Assembly (NCBI GenBank): GCA_009840355.1
Contig: VXNZ01000025.1
Location: 1 to 64,000, forward strand
From: Chloroflexota bacterium
GTDB taxonomy: Bacteria; Chloroflexota; Dehalococcoidia; Lucifugimonadales; JADFKI01
Direction of reading: 5' to 3'
DNA length: 64,000 nucleotides
Below are positions 1 to 8,912 of the stretch, in pieces. Position numbers and translations under genes: made by a program. Position 1 is the stretch's first letter, and the number at the start of each line of letters is the position of its first letter. Below the pieces are notes generated by a model. The model was not told the origin of the DNA, searched no databases, and saw only the letters and a list, made by a program, of their open reading frames with translations.

Positions 1-501
1 CCAAAGAACATTGCCCGTGTCTATGCCCCGCTGCGCGTCGCTCATAGAAGTTCGGAAGATGTAATCGCCTGCGTTGGCGATGTCCGGGTTTGTAGCCAAG
101 CCTGAGAACATCACCACGCCTTCTTCTTCGGCGAGCGGCGCTGCACCGAGCATCGCGCCGCTGCACGATGTGCCGAGGATAATCTTCACGCCGTCAACAT
201 CGGTCAGTTTTCTGTACGCGGTGATGGCATCCTGCGCGTTGCACTTCTCGTCTTCCACAATAAGCTCGATCATTCGTCCGTTCACGCCGCCGGCTGCATT
301 AATCTCATCCACCGCCATCTGCTTCGCCTGCACCGCGACATTGCCGTAAGTCTCACCTGGTCCGGTTACAGACTCCATGACGCCAATCCTGAACGGCTCA
401 TCACTTGCGACGCCGCCAATAGAGCCGCATGCCAAGACTGCGATGGACGAGAGCGCCACAAGCGCAATCACGAATGCCTGCCTGAAATATCCGACTGTCA
501 T
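1..501 (-). CDS. LivJ-like ABC substrate-binding lipoprotein (N-terminal part, cut by window edge)
   Basis: Reading leftward from an ATG at 499-501, this gives 167 residues that continue past base 1. The start has a signal sequence of about 20 residues ending in a lipobox (Leu-Ala-Cys-Gly), so the mature protein should be lipid-anchored outside the cytoplasmic membrane. The segment after the linker (ending FRIGVMESVTGPGETYG) and the later stretch VDEINAAGGVNGR are typical of the type I periplasmic binding fold (Peripla_BP_6) of branched-chain amino-acid or amide transporters. A GGAAAGGGG stretch precedes the start and acts as ribosome binding site. The ligand cannot be read from the sequence. 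The permease and ATPase genes, if linked, lie outside the window to the left. Confidence 0.85.
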   Translation of the reverse strand, partial: MTVGYFRQAFVIALVALSSIAVLACGSIGGVASDEPFRIGVMESVTGPGETYGNVAVQAKQMAVDEINAAGGVNGRMIELIVEDEKCNAQDAITAYRKLTDVDGVKIILGTSCSGAMLGAAPLAEEEGVVMFSGLATNPDIANAGDYIFRTSMSDAQRGIDTGNVLW

Positions 502-843
502 CTGGTCCCCTTTCCACGAAGCGCGTTTACAGATTCAACCACCTACGATTTCGTTAGTCAAGCGTCACTATGAGTCACACATAGCCATTAGACACATATC
601 CATTAATTTTACCATATACTACCCCTTACTAAGGTTATGCAATACCTTTTGCGTGCTTGACAGGCAAAAGAACGGGCGCGAATGGCATTTCCGCAGAGCC
701 TTGATACCTTGATGCATAGTAGCAAGCCTTGACGAATAAGGTTACAATTCACTGCGGGATAAAGGATGGACGGGCAGACTGCGTTCGCCGGAACGGTGAT
801 ATTCTTCCGCATCTGACCGCATCGAGACTACGCATCGTGGAGA
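502..843. other. Intergenic region between divergent genes
   Basis: This 342-base stretch separates the leftward LivJ-like gene from the rightward DUF502 gene. It is AT-richer than the genes (notably 590-650) and must hold both promoters, but I find no clearly spaced -35/-10 pair. A TTGACG at 729-734 and a TACAAT at 743-748 are only 8 bases apart, too close to form one promoter. Short open frames here have no family resemblance and are ignored. Confidence 0.5.
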
Positions 844-849
844 ATGCCA

Positions 850-1563
850 ATGCAAAATAGCGAGCCAGGCTCTGACGAGATCGTACATGAATCCAACATG
901 TTCAAGAAGATGGAAGGACATGTTCAGAGCAAGACACTCGCTGGGTTGATAGACCTCGTACCTATTCTGGTAACCGTCGCGGTCATCGTCTTCCTTGTGG
1001 AAAATACAGACTCCTTTGTGAGACCTATGCCGTTCGTCGCTGGCCAGCCATGGGACTTCCCCGGCGTCGGCTTGATTGTGATGATAGTGCTGTTCTACCT
1101 GCTAGGGCTGCTAATATCCACGACATTCGGGCGCAGGGTCTCAGGTTGGAAGGATAATGTGATCGAGGTCATTCCCGTCGTGCGGAACATCTTCGGCGTA
1201 ACGCGGCAGGTCATGACATCGTTCACATCGCAGTACACATTCAGCCGCGTCGTCTTCCTCGAATGGCCACGGGAAGGCATGATAGCCATGGGCTTTGTTA
1301 CGGGACGCGCCTTTTCCGCGCGAACCAAGGATTCGATGGCGCTGGTGTATGTGCCGACAATCCCCAACCCGACTTCAGGCAACTTGGCGCTCGTGATGGA
1401 AGACGACCTCATTGAGACCGACCTGGATGTGGACGACGCGATGAAGCTGGTGTTCTCCGGCGGCATCGTTCTGCCGGAAGTGCTCACATTTGCCCGCATA
1501 CCGCGCGACGGCAACGAGCAGATTGAAATCATCGGTAGGTTCGAAACAGAGCGGAAGGGATAA
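850..1563 (+). CDS. DUF502 family membrane protein
   Basis: The product (237 residues) matches the DUF502 pattern: an N-terminal hydrophobic segment (about 33-52), a second one about 25 residues later (GLIVMIVLFYLLGLLIS), then a conserved soluble part with VIPVVRNIFGVTRQV and a GMIAMGFVTG-like segment. Members are membrane proteins of unknown biochemical role found in many bacteria and in plants (LCV-like). An ATG lies two codons upstream at 844, but the purine-rich GTGGAG at 837-842 is at proper distance only from the ATG at 850, so that start was chosen. The gene stands alone, followed by 305 bases without a gene. Family assignment is by recognition of the pattern; function unknown. Confidence 0.8.
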   Translation: MQNSEPGSDEIVHESNMFKKMEGHVQSKTLAGLIDLVPILVTVAVIVFLVENTDSFVRPMPFVAGQPWDFPGVGLIVMIVLFYLLGLLISTTFGRRVSGWKDNVIEVIPVVRNIFGVTRQVMTSFTSQYTFSRVVFLEWPREGMIAMGFVTGRAFSARTKDSMALVYVPTIPNPTSGNLALVMEDDLIETDLDVDDAMKLVFSGGIVLPEVLTFARIPRDGNEQIEIIGRFETERKG

Positions 1564-1868
1564 TGATGCCGGAGGCGAAGAGCGTTGAATGAGTTTGCGA
1601 ACTAGGTTGCGGACTAGACTGATTTTACCTGTTGCGATCTTAAACTTCCCCCAAGGGCCCTCCCATGAACCTCACCTCAATGAGCGACTGAACTCTAACA
1701 ATTGAGGCTATATGGCTAAATTGAGACTATGCAGGTAAACCCTGCACGGGCAGCGGGCTTTGATATATCATGCAATATACCGAAATGCCACGAATGAAAT
1801 TCCGCTCATCATCCAAGAAGATTCGCTAAATCCGAAATCAACAGACATCCACCGCAAGGAGATTGCCA
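1564..1868. other. Intergenic leader before dxs
   Basis: These 305 bases hold no convincing gene. The right half is AT-rich and includes TTGATA at 1760-1765, but no well-spaced -10 follows it. The last part contains the AAGGAG ribosome binding site (about 1857-1862) of the next gene. No riboswitch motif is recognised. Confidence 0.4.
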
Positions 1869-3773
1869 ATGGGCAGCCCGATTCTGGAAAGAATAGACGC
1901 TCCAGGCGACCTCAAGCCGCTGACATACGACGAGATGACGCAGGTGGCGCAGGAAGCTCGCGACACCATTATCTCCGTCATCACACAGCGTGGCGGGCAT
2001 CTGGCGTCCAATCTCGGCGTGGTGGAACTCACGCTTGCGCTGCACCGCGTCTTCGACAGTCCCCAGGACAAGATTGTTTGGGACACGACAAATCAGCTCT
2101 ACACACACAAGCTAGTAACGGGCAGGCGCGACGAGTTCAAGAACATTCGGTTGCAAGGCGGACTGTCCGGCTTCGGCGAGCCAGGCGAAAGCGAGCACGA
2201 CACGCTTTGCGCGGGACACGCAGGCACCGGTCTGTCAGTCGCGCTAGGCGTCGCTCAAGGCGCAGTTAACCGCAACCTGGATTCGTGGACGATTGCCGTC
2301 GTCGGCGATGGCGCGATGACATCCGGATCCAGCTTCGAGGCGCTGAACAACATCGTGCATCTCAGCCCAGAGAAGATGATTGTCGTACTTAACGACAACG
2401 GCATGTCCATTTCCGAGAACATCGGCTTTCTGACGAACTGGCGCAAGCGGCTGATTACGCATCCACAGTACCAAGCGATGATTCGCCGAATGACCGCGCT
2501 GTCGAAGAAAGTGCCGACTGGCGAGCTAATCTACCAGCTGGTCAAGAGCATGAACGACGGCATCGAAAGTTTTATTCTGCCGACGATGTTTTGGAACGAG
2601 ATAGGATTCCGCTATCTTGGTCCGGTTGACGGGCACGATTTCAAGCAGTTGGAAGACACACTGCGGCAGGCGAAGCAAGCTGCCGGCGCGGTGCCAGTGG
2701 TGCATGTGGTTACCCACAAAGGGCACGGCTACGAACCTGCCGAAGACGATCCGGTGAAGTTCCACCAGCCAAGCTCGCCATTGGGCACGGGGTCCGGAGC
2801 ACCGACATACTCGAAGGTGTTCGCGCAGACTGTCAGCCGCCTGATGCGCGACGACGACGGGGTTGTGGGCATATCGGCGGCGATGCTGGAAGGCACGGGG
2901 CTTGAAGAAGTGCGGCAGGACTTCCCGGGCAGGGTGTTCGATGTGGGCATCGCGGAACAGCACGCGGTCAGCATGGCGGCGGGAATGGCGTCCACCGGGT
3001 TCAAGCCATTCGTATCGATATACTCCACATTCCTGCAGCGCGCGTTCGACCAAGTGATGCACGATGTGTGCCTTCAGAACTTGCCGGTGACGCTGATAGC
3101 AGACCGTGCGGGCATCGTGGGCGAAGATGGCAAAACGCATCATGGCGCGTTCGACATATCGTACCTGCGCTGCCTGCCCAATGCAGTCGTCGCCGCACCG
3201 ACGAACGAGAACGACCTGCAGCACCTCATCAATACCGCGTACAAGCACAACGGACCGTTCGCGATACGTATTCCAAGAGGTACCGCGACCGGCGTATCGC
3301 TGGATCCGGCGCTCAAGGAACTGCCGATTGGTAAAGGCTATAAGCTGCGCGAAGGGCGCGATGTCGCCATATTCGCCTTGGGCAAGCCTGCCGGACCCGC
3401 TCTCGAAGCGGCGGAAATCCTAGCCGACTTTGGCATCGATTGCGGTGTGATCAACCCGCTCTTTGTCAAGCCACTCGACACCGAACTGCTGCTAGACGCC
3501 GCGCGTAAGACCGGACGCATCGTAACCGTCGAGGAAAATGTGCTCGCAGGCGGATTCGGTTCAGCAGTGCTGGAAGTCATCGCAGAAGCAGGGCTGCAAA
3601 GCGTGGCAGTGCACCGCATCGGCATGCCGGACGCATTCGTAGAACACGGCACCGCGGACGCCCAGCGCCACGAACTTAACCTAGATGCTGAGGGCATAGT
3701 GAGGCAAGTGCTGTCCGCATTCTACCCCGGCGGCCAGCCATCGTCCCACACGCCAGTAGTCGCCGCAGACTAA
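1869..3773 (+). CDS. dxs: 1-deoxy-D-xylulose-5-phosphate synthase, divergent form
   Basis: A 634-residue thiamine-diphosphate enzyme that should condense pyruvate with glyceraldehyde 3-phosphate in the first step of the MEP isoprenoid pathway in the cytoplasm. Seen: RGGHLASNLGVVELTLALH (37-60) carrying the catalytic His, the ThDP/Mg motif GDGAM (147-151) with LNDNGMSIS (174-182), a central FDVGIAEQHAV motif starting the Pyr domain, DRAGIVGEDGKTHHG, and a C-terminal transketolase domain. Length fits DXS (about 620-640). The usual VGHQ motif after the first Trp-Asp pair is TTNQ here (73-76), and GHSSTS is GHAGTG (117-122), so the pocket is altered. ATG 1869 was chosen over an in-frame TTG at 1863 because AAGGAG sits 6 bases before it. 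DXS is the best call; a related transketolase-like synthase with another acceptor is possible. Confidence 0.85.
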   Translation: MGSPILERIDAPGDLKPLTYDEMTQVAQEARDTIISVITQRGGHLASNLGVVELTLALHRVFDSPQDKIVWDTTNQLYTHKLVTGRRDEFKNIRLQGGLSGFGEPGESEHDTLCAGHAGTGLSVALGVAQGAVNRNLDSWTIAVVGDGAMTSGSSFEALNNIVHLSPEKMIVVLNDNGMSISENIGFLTNWRKRLITHPQYQAMIRRMTALSKKVPTGELIYQLVKSMNDGIESFILPTMFWNEIGFRYLGPVDGHDFKQLEDTLRQAKQAAGAVPVVHVVTHKGHGYEPAEDDPVKFHQPSSPLGTGSGAPTYSKVFAQTVSRLMRDDDGVVGISAAMLEGTGLEEVRQDFPGRVFDVGIAEQHAVSMAAGMASTGFKPFVSIYSTFLQRAFDQVMHDVCLQNLPVTLIADRAGIVGEDGKTHHGAFDISYLRCLPNAVVAAPTNENDLQHLINTAYKHNGPFAIRIPRGTATGVSLDPALKELPIGKGYKLREGRDVAIFALGKPAGPALEAAEILADFGIDCGVINPLFVKPLDTELLLDAARKTGRIVTVEENVLAGGFGSAVLEVIAEAGLQSVAVHRIGMPDAFVEHGTADAQRHELNLDAEGIVRQVLSAFYPGGQPSSHTPVVAAD

Positions 3774-3849
3774 TCTTCGACGACTACTGGGGAAGTTCAG
3801 GATGGGGAGGCAGTGAAGTGCCCTCAGTCCAACGAGGCATTACTTGCCA

Positions 3850-5838
3850 CTACTTGCTGATCGACGCGGTCATACCCCAACGCAATCGCGGATCGATTCC
3901 GCTGATGCGTATGTCAGCGGAGTAGGTCACGGCGCCTTGCACTTCTTCACCAAAGCGGCTGATTCGCATAACCGTGCCGTTCATCTCGAGAGCGGGCAGC
4001 GCGTCGAAATTTATGCGAACGCTGTCGCCTTCGGACAGATGAATCACGCTGAGTTCGTCTAGGTCAACCGTTACCAACTCCCACTCGGATGCGTCCGCGA
4101 GGCTCATCAGGAATTGGCGCGGTGCGACTTCTTCGCCTGCGTCAACATTGGGTGCCACGATTACACCGCTGAACGGGGCGCGCAGTTCCATGTCGGCGAG
4201 CGCGAGCTGTGCCGACTGCCGCGCGGTCTCCGCCACCGTTACACGCGTTTCCGCGGCGATGATGCGCGCCTCCCTGCGCTCTTCGTCGAGCGGGTCTCTG
4301 CCCGCTTCCAACTTCTCGACGGCGAGTTGGGCATCTTCCATATGCTGCTGCGCGAGCGCGATGTCGTGGTCGTCGTGGTGCAAGTCATCGAGCGTCGCAA
4401 GCGCGACTTCAAGGTTCGCCTTCGCCTGCGCGACTTCCGCCTCGTCGGAGAAGTCTAACAGCGCCTCGAGTGCGGCGTTGGCCGCGTCCAACTCGGACTG
4501 TATGCTAGCCGCGCTTGCTTGCGGACGACCGGACTGGGCTATCTCAAGTGCGCGTTCTGCGTCCTCAAGGTGGTTCTGTGCCGTCAGCACTTTGCTCTCT
4601 GCGGCTTGCACTGCCGAGACGCCATTGGTCTCGGTGGTAATGTACGATGCGCGCGCGTCCGCGAATCCTTCCCACGCGTCGTCATACTCCTGCCTGATGC
4701 AACGCATGCCGGACGGCAGTGTGTTGACTTCGCTGCAAGTGGTCAGATGCGCGTTGAATGGGCTCAAGCCAAGCCTACCAAAGAGCTTCAGCTCGTCCCA
4801 ACGTGTTGCCGGGTCGTCTTGCAGCACGTCGTCCGGGAACGACAGGTGATCGCGGTCAAAAATCTTCTCAAAGTCGGCGCCCCACTCGACGAAGAGCGTG
4901 TCCGGGTCTTTGTGCAATTCAGCCGCCGTCAGGTCGATGCCCATGTAGTGCTGGTGTACCCCGCGCCATAGGAATTCGGCGTCGGAGTATGCTTCATTGG
5001 CGAGCCTGTTTGCCTCGGCAGAATCGACGACCGTAACCTCCAAGTCGCGCTCGGCATTGGTCAGAAGCACGGTCGCGACAGTTATCGCATCCTGCGCGTC
5101 CTGCACAATCTTGTCAATGTCTTCGGCGTCATCGAGGGCGTTCTGCAAGTCAACTATCGATAGTTGGGCGGCTGCGATACGCGCGTCCCGCTCGGCGATT
5201 CTCGCGCGGCTCTCCGCATCGGCGTCGATGCCGTCAACGCTAGCTACGCCCATCGCCTTCAGCAGCGCGTCTTCGGCTTGCTGCACGCCGAGTTCGGCTT
5301 TCGTCCTAGCCTCGATGTATCGCGCCTCAAGCAGTGCGCCCTCCGCGCTGACGGACGCGCCTGCCCTGAGATTCGCGCCGGACAGGTGCAGGTAGCGTTC
5401 TTCCGCCCTCTGCAAAGTGTGCCGCGCCTGCTCAAGCCTGCCTGGCCTTGTCTCGTCGTCGAGTTCGCGTTCCTTGGCAATGGAGATTTTCAGCGTCTCA
5501 ACTTCGGCGCGCGCGCTTGCCACAGCGTCCGCCGCGCGCTGCAACGCAATCTCCGCATCCGTCGTGTCCAGCATCACGAGGAGCTGCCCCTCCTCTACCG
5601 TGTCGTTCTCGCTCACCAGCACTTCGGTAACCGTGCCACCGCGCGGCATGCTGAGGCTGGCGCTGCGTAACGGCACGACCACCGCATCGGCGCGTACGGT
5701 AGGCGTTTCGTTCACGACTGCCGCGGATAGTTCACCGTCGTCCACATCGTCGTCGCGCAGGAAGAAAAAAAACACCGCCGCGATCACAATCGCAGCCACA
5801 ACGACGAACGCAATTATTCCCGCAACCAGTCTATTCAC
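3850..5838 (-). CDS. HlyD/MacA-like membrane fusion protein with long coiled coils
   Basis: 662 residues with one N-terminal membrane segment (about 5-27), a following acidic stretch, a first biotinyl-lipoyl half (PRGGTVTEVLVSENDTVEEG), long heptad-rich helices full of Ala/Glu/Arg, then the second half (ELRAPFSGVIVAPNVDAGEEV) and a beta-barrel domain. This is the order of periplasmic adaptor subunits of ABC or RND exporters. Between the helices, at roughly residues 290-400, is a non-coiled insert with two Cys, unusual for the family. Its length exceeds the usual 350-480. The GTG start at 5836-5838 has AAGGAG six bases upstream. No ABC permease, ATPase or outer-membrane factor is adjacent, and the gene converges on dxs, so its partner is unknown. 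Confidence 0.85.
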   Translation of the reverse strand: MNRLVAGIIAFVVVAAIVIAAVFFFFLRDDDVDDGELSAAVVNETPTVRADAVVVPLRSASLSMPRGGTVTEVLVSENDTVEEGQLLVMLDTTDAEIALQRAADAVASARAEVETLKISIAKERELDDETRPGRLEQARHTLQRAEERYLHLSGANLRAGASVSAEGALLEARYIEARTKAELGVQQAEDALLKAMGVASVDGIDADAESRARIAERDARIAAAQLSIVDLQNALDDAEDIDKIVQDAQDAITVATVLLTNAERDLEVTVVDSAEANRLANEAYSDAEFLWRGVHQHYMGIDLTAAELHKDPDTLFVEWGADFEKIFDRDHLSFPDDVLQDDPATRWDELKLFGRLGLSPFNAHLTTCSEVNTLPSGMRCIRQEYDDAWEGFADARASYITTETNGVSAVQAAESKVLTAQNHLEDAERALEIAQSGRPQASAASIQSELDAANAALEALLDFSDEAEVAQAKANLEVALATLDDLHHDDHDIALAQQHMEDAQLAVEKLEAGRDPLDEERREARIIAAETRVTVAETARQSAQLALADMELRAPFSGVIVAPNVDAGEEVAPRQFLMSLADASEWELVTVDLDELSVIHLSEGDSVRINFDALPALEMNGTVMRISRFGEEVQGAVTYSADIRISGIDPRLRWGMTASISK

Positions 5839-6175
5839 AGAGTTCTCCTTCTGATGCGCCGGCGAGATATGTCAGCCGCATCTGCCCTGGGAACGCGAAT
5901 TCAAAAGAACCTTGCGCCCATGCGAAATACAGAAACTAATCAATGTCTAGTTCGTGATTCAATCTTAAATGCCTGTTTGCCGCAAAGTAAATGTAATAAA
6001 TGAACCACAATCACTGAATATCATAATCCAAAACTGGATTCACATCTCACCGAAGCAGTAATTATCCGGTGGTAAGACTTTGACTGACCTCGTATAATTG
6101 CAATTAACTTCTCGTATAATTTGCAAAGGTCAAAGAGCAACCAGCCGCACAACTCAACCGACAAGGGGTGTACCG
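5839..6175. other. AT-rich regulatory region before pxpA with a tandem repeat
   Basis: 337 bases between the divergent HlyD-like gene and pxpA. The right end holds two near-identical blocks, CTCGTATAATTGCAA-like, at about 6089-6103 and 6111-6126, spaced by about 22 bases, i.e. two helical turns. Each contains a perfect -10 hexamer TATAAT (6093-6098 and 6115-6120) and the self-complementary core TTGCAA. A TTGACT at 6080-6085 is not correctly spaced from either hexamer. The block is best read as overlapping promoter and operator sites for pxpABC. The left part (about 5940-6060) is AT-rich without recognisable genes and presumably contains the promoter of the leftward gene. Confidence 0.5.
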
Positions 6176-6943
6176 ATGACTGCCAAAATCGATTTCAACT
6201 GCGACATGGGTGAGAGTTTCGGCATGTACAAGATGGGCTTCGATGAGGAGGTCATCAAGCACATCACATCCGCGAACATTGCGTGCGGCTTCCACGCGGG
6301 GGACCCAATGTGGATGCGGCACACGGTCGAACTCGCGGAGGCGCACGGCGTCGCCATCGGCGCGCACCCAAGCTTTCCGGACCTGAACGGCTTCGGCAGG
6401 CGCAATATGGTCGTGTCGCCGACTGAGGCGAAGAATGATGTTACATATCAGGTCGGCGCGCTGCAGGCGTTCACGGCGAGCAAGAAGCTGCAACATGTCA
6501 AGCCGCACGGCGCGATGTACAACATGGCGGTCAACGACGAATCGCTCGCGCAGGCGATCTGCGAGTCGGTGATGGATGTAGATCCGCAGATGATTCTGGT
6601 CGCGCTCGCAGGTTCACGCTGGATCGACATCGCGGAAGATATGGGCATGAAGGTCGCGCGAGAAATTTTCGCCGACCGCGCGCTGAATCCGGACGGCACG
6701 CTAGTTTCGCGCTCACAGCCCGGCTCTGTCATCCACGACACGAACGAGGTCGTGGAGCGCAGCCTGCGCATGGTAACGGAGGGCAAGGCAACAGCGATAA
6801 GCGGTGAAGAAATCGATGTGCAAGCGGACAGCCTCTGCCTGCACGGGGACACTCCCGGCGCCGTGGAGATGGCAGCCGAGCTCAAACGCGAACTCGAAGC
6901 GGCCGGCGTGGAAATACTGCCGCTCGGCAGGATTCTGGACTAA
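6176..6943 (+). CDS. pxpA: 5-oxoprolinase subunit A (LamB/YcsF family)
   Basis: 255 residues. PxpA opens the 5-oxoproline ring, or works on the phosphorylated intermediate, in the ATP-dependent PxpABC complex that turns 5-oxoproline into glutamate. The family signature is clear: an N-terminal IDFNCDMGESFG, then ANIACGFHAGDP, VAIGAHPSFPDLNGFGRR, and near the end CLHGDTPGAVEMA. The start at 6176 (MTAKIDFN) follows the purine-rich AAGGGGTG at 6163-6170; an upstream in-frame start at 6098 would add an atypical N-terminus. The gene is followed after four bases by the next subunit, so the three genes form one operon. Confident call from motif and gene order. Confidence 0.95.
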   Translation: MTAKIDFNCDMGESFGMYKMGFDEEVIKHITSANIACGFHAGDPMWMRHTVELAEAHGVAIGAHPSFPDLNGFGRRNMVVSPTEAKNDVTYQVGALQAFTASKKLQHVKPHGAMYNMAVNDESLAQAICESVMDVDPQMILVALAGSRWIDIAEDMGMKVAREIFADRALNPDGTLVSRSQPGSVIHDTNEVVERSLRMVTEGKATAISGEEIDVQADSLCLHGDTPGAVEMAAELKRELEAAGVEILPLGRILD

Positions 6944-6947
6944 CGCC

Positions 6948-7691
6948 GTGCTTTACGACAATCCTCGCTTCTTCCCCGCCGGCGATATGGCGCTCGTCGC
7001 CGAGCTTGGCGACGCCATCAGCCCGGCGATTAATCGCCGGGTGCGCAGTCTCACGGACGCGCTCGAAGAAGACGGCGTGCCCGGCGTCTTCGATTTCCTG
7101 CCGACATACCGATCAGTGCTCGTGTACTTCGACCCGCTTGTGGCAACTTCGGGCGAAGTTCAAGACAGCATTGAGCGGCTGCTGCAACGCGCGCAATCGA
7201 CCGACACGAGTACGCGAAATGTAGTGCATTTGCCCACGCTGTACGGTGGCGACTTGGGGCCCGACATCGCATTCGTTGCGCAACACAGCGGCATCGACGA
7301 ACAGGAAGTCATCCGAATGCACTCTGGCACTGATTACCTAGTCTATATGATGGGCTTCAGTCCGGGCTTCGCGTATCTTGGCGGCTTGGACGAACGCCTT
7401 GCCACGCCGCGCCTGCAATCTCCGCGCACCGAGATTCCGCCCGGCGCGGTGGGCATCGCCGAGACGCAGACGGGCGTGTACCCGGTGGCAAGCCCGGGCG
7501 GATGGCAGCTCATCGGCAGAACGCCGGTAAGACTGTTCGACCCGGCACGCGAGCGCCCTGTGCTGCTGAACGCGGGCGACTATGTGCGCTTCGTACCAAT
7601 CGAATCGCGCGAGCACTACGACGACATCTTTCGGCAGGTTGATGCAGGCGAATATGTAGTCGATGTAGAAACAGAAGCGGCCGAATCATGA
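6948..7691 (+). CDS. pxpB: 5-oxoprolinase subunit B (carboxyltransferase-like, AHS1/KipI type)
   Basis: 247 residues starting at GTG 6948 (VLYDNPRFFPAGDMALVAELG); this fits the usual start of PxpB (KipI-like), while a longer open frame beginning within pxpA has no family resemblance before this point. Motifs include LPTLYGGDLGPDI, the conserved MMGFSPGFAYLGGLD and PGAVGIAETQTGVYP followed by SPGGWQLIGRTP. PxpB and PxpC are thought to form the ATP-dependent part that phosphorylates 5-oxoproline before ring opening. In Bacillus the homologue KipI also inhibits a sporulation kinase, but nothing here suggests that role. Four bases separate it from pxpA and it overlaps pxpC by four (ATGA), indicating translational coupling. 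Confidence 0.93.
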   Translation: MLYDNPRFFPAGDMALVAELGDAISPAINRRVRSLTDALEEDGVPGVFDFLPTYRSVLVYFDPLVATSGEVQDSIERLLQRAQSTDTSTRNVVHLPTLYGGDLGPDIAFVAQHSGIDEQEVIRMHSGTDYLVYMMGFSPGFAYLGGLDERLATPRLQSPRTEIPPGAVGIAETQTGVYPVASPGGWQLIGRTPVRLFDPARERPVLLNAGDYVRFVPIESREHYDDIFRQVDAGEYVVDVETEAAES

Positions 7692-8854
7692 ACGGCCCAG
7701 CGCTGAAAATCATCCAGCCGGGGATGCTGTCCACCATTCAGGACCGAGGACGATACGGCTACCAACGATTTGGCATGCCCACAGCCGGCGCGATGGACAC
7801 CTTCGCCCTGCGCGCCGCCAACGCGCTGCTCGGAAACGACGACAACGCCGCGTGCATCGAAGCGACCGTACTCGGACCCCGCGTTGAGATTCTGGCGGCT
7901 ATACGCATCGCCATCACAGGCGCCGACCTGTCCCCGCGCTTGAACGGTGAGCCTCTGCCGATGTGGACGGCTGTACGCGCCGGAAAAGGTGACACGCTGG
8001 ACTTTGGAGGACCGGCAGACGGCGTGCGCGCCTATATCGCAGTGTCGGGCGGAATCGATGTTCCGCAGGTGATGGGCAGCAGGGCGACATATATGAAGGC
8101 TGCCATCGGCGGCATCGACGGCAAGCCGTTGCGCGCAGGCGATATTCTGAATGTTGACGGCACAGATTCTACCGGCGCAGACGCGGAAGAACGACCGGAC
8201 GGCAATATGCCGCAGGATGCGATTCCACAGTACGGCAGCGAGCATGTCGTCCGCGTGGTTCTTGGACCGCAGGACGCATCATTCACCGCAAAGGGCATCG
8301 ATACGCTGCTTAGCGCTCCATATACCGTGTCCATCAACTCCGACCGTATGGGATACCGACTCGAGGGCGATCCGATTGAACATGTGGACGGCGCGGATGT
8401 GATTTCGGACGGCACGCCATTAGGCACGATCCAGGTGCCGGGCGACGGTCAGCCGATAGTCCTGCTCGCGGACAGGGGCACCACCGGTGGCTACACGAAA
8501 ATCGCGACAGTCATCAGTCCGGACTTGAGCAAGATCGCGCAAGCGATGCCGGGACATACCATTTCCTTCAAGGCGGTTAGGGTAGAAGAGGCGCAGGCGG
8601 CATACCGCGCGCAGGAACGGCTGCTTGCATCGATACGCAGCGGTAGCGGCGTTACGGATGGCGCCGCTCCGCGCATCGCCTTAGTGATGGACGATTCTAT
8701 CTCTGATATACTGGACGGCGACGGCGAACCGCTGACGCTGCCAGCAGCGGCGGGCGAACAAGCAGGCAGTCGCAGTGGCACGGCGCGAATTGGCGGAGCG
8801 ACTTACGAGTTCGAAATAACGGTGAGGCGGATGGGCGATTCTGAGATTGATTAG
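7688..8854 (+). CDS. pxpC: 5-oxoprolinase subunit C (carboxyltransferase-like, AHS2/KipA type)
   Basis: 388 residues, slightly longer than the usual 310-340 because of a C-terminal extension rich in Ala/Gly and charged residues after about position 300. Core signatures are the N-terminal IQPGMLSTIQDRGRYGYQRF, GMPTAGAMDTFALRAANALLG and the later DRGTTGGYTKIATVI. The start codon overlaps the stop of pxpB. Function: with PxpB, ATP-dependent activation of 5-oxoproline, a spontaneous breakdown product of glutamine and glutathione, for conversion to glutamate. A degenerate pyrimidine-rich hairpin and an inverted-repeat element follow the gene at 8870-9046. Confidence 0.93.
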   Translation: MNGPALKIIQPGMLSTIQDRGRYGYQRFGMPTAGAMDTFALRAANALLGNDDNAACIEATVLGPRVEILAAIRIAITGADLSPRLNGEPLPMWTAVRAGKGDTLDFGGPADGVRAYIAVSGGIDVPQVMGSRATYMKAAIGGIDGKPLRAGDILNVDGTDSTGADAEERPDGNMPQDAIPQYGSEHVVRVVLGPQDASFTAKGIDTLLSAPYTVSINSDRMGYRLEGDPIEHVDGADVISDGTPLGTIQVPGDGQPIVLLADRGTTGGYTKIATVISPDLSKIAQAMPGHTISFKAVRVEEAQAAYRAQERLLASIRSGSGVTDGAAPRIALVMDDSISDILDGDGEPLTLPAAAGEQAGSRSGTARIGGATYEFEITVRRMGDSEID

Positions 8855-8912
8855 GGATGGGCAAATCACCCAATCCCGCCCCTTTCTCCATCAAGGGGCT
8901 AGGGATGCAGTT

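Noticed and set aside
729-748. TTGACG and TACAAT as a promoter for the DUF502 gene
   Set aside because: Only 8 bases apart, incompatible with normal promoter spacing.
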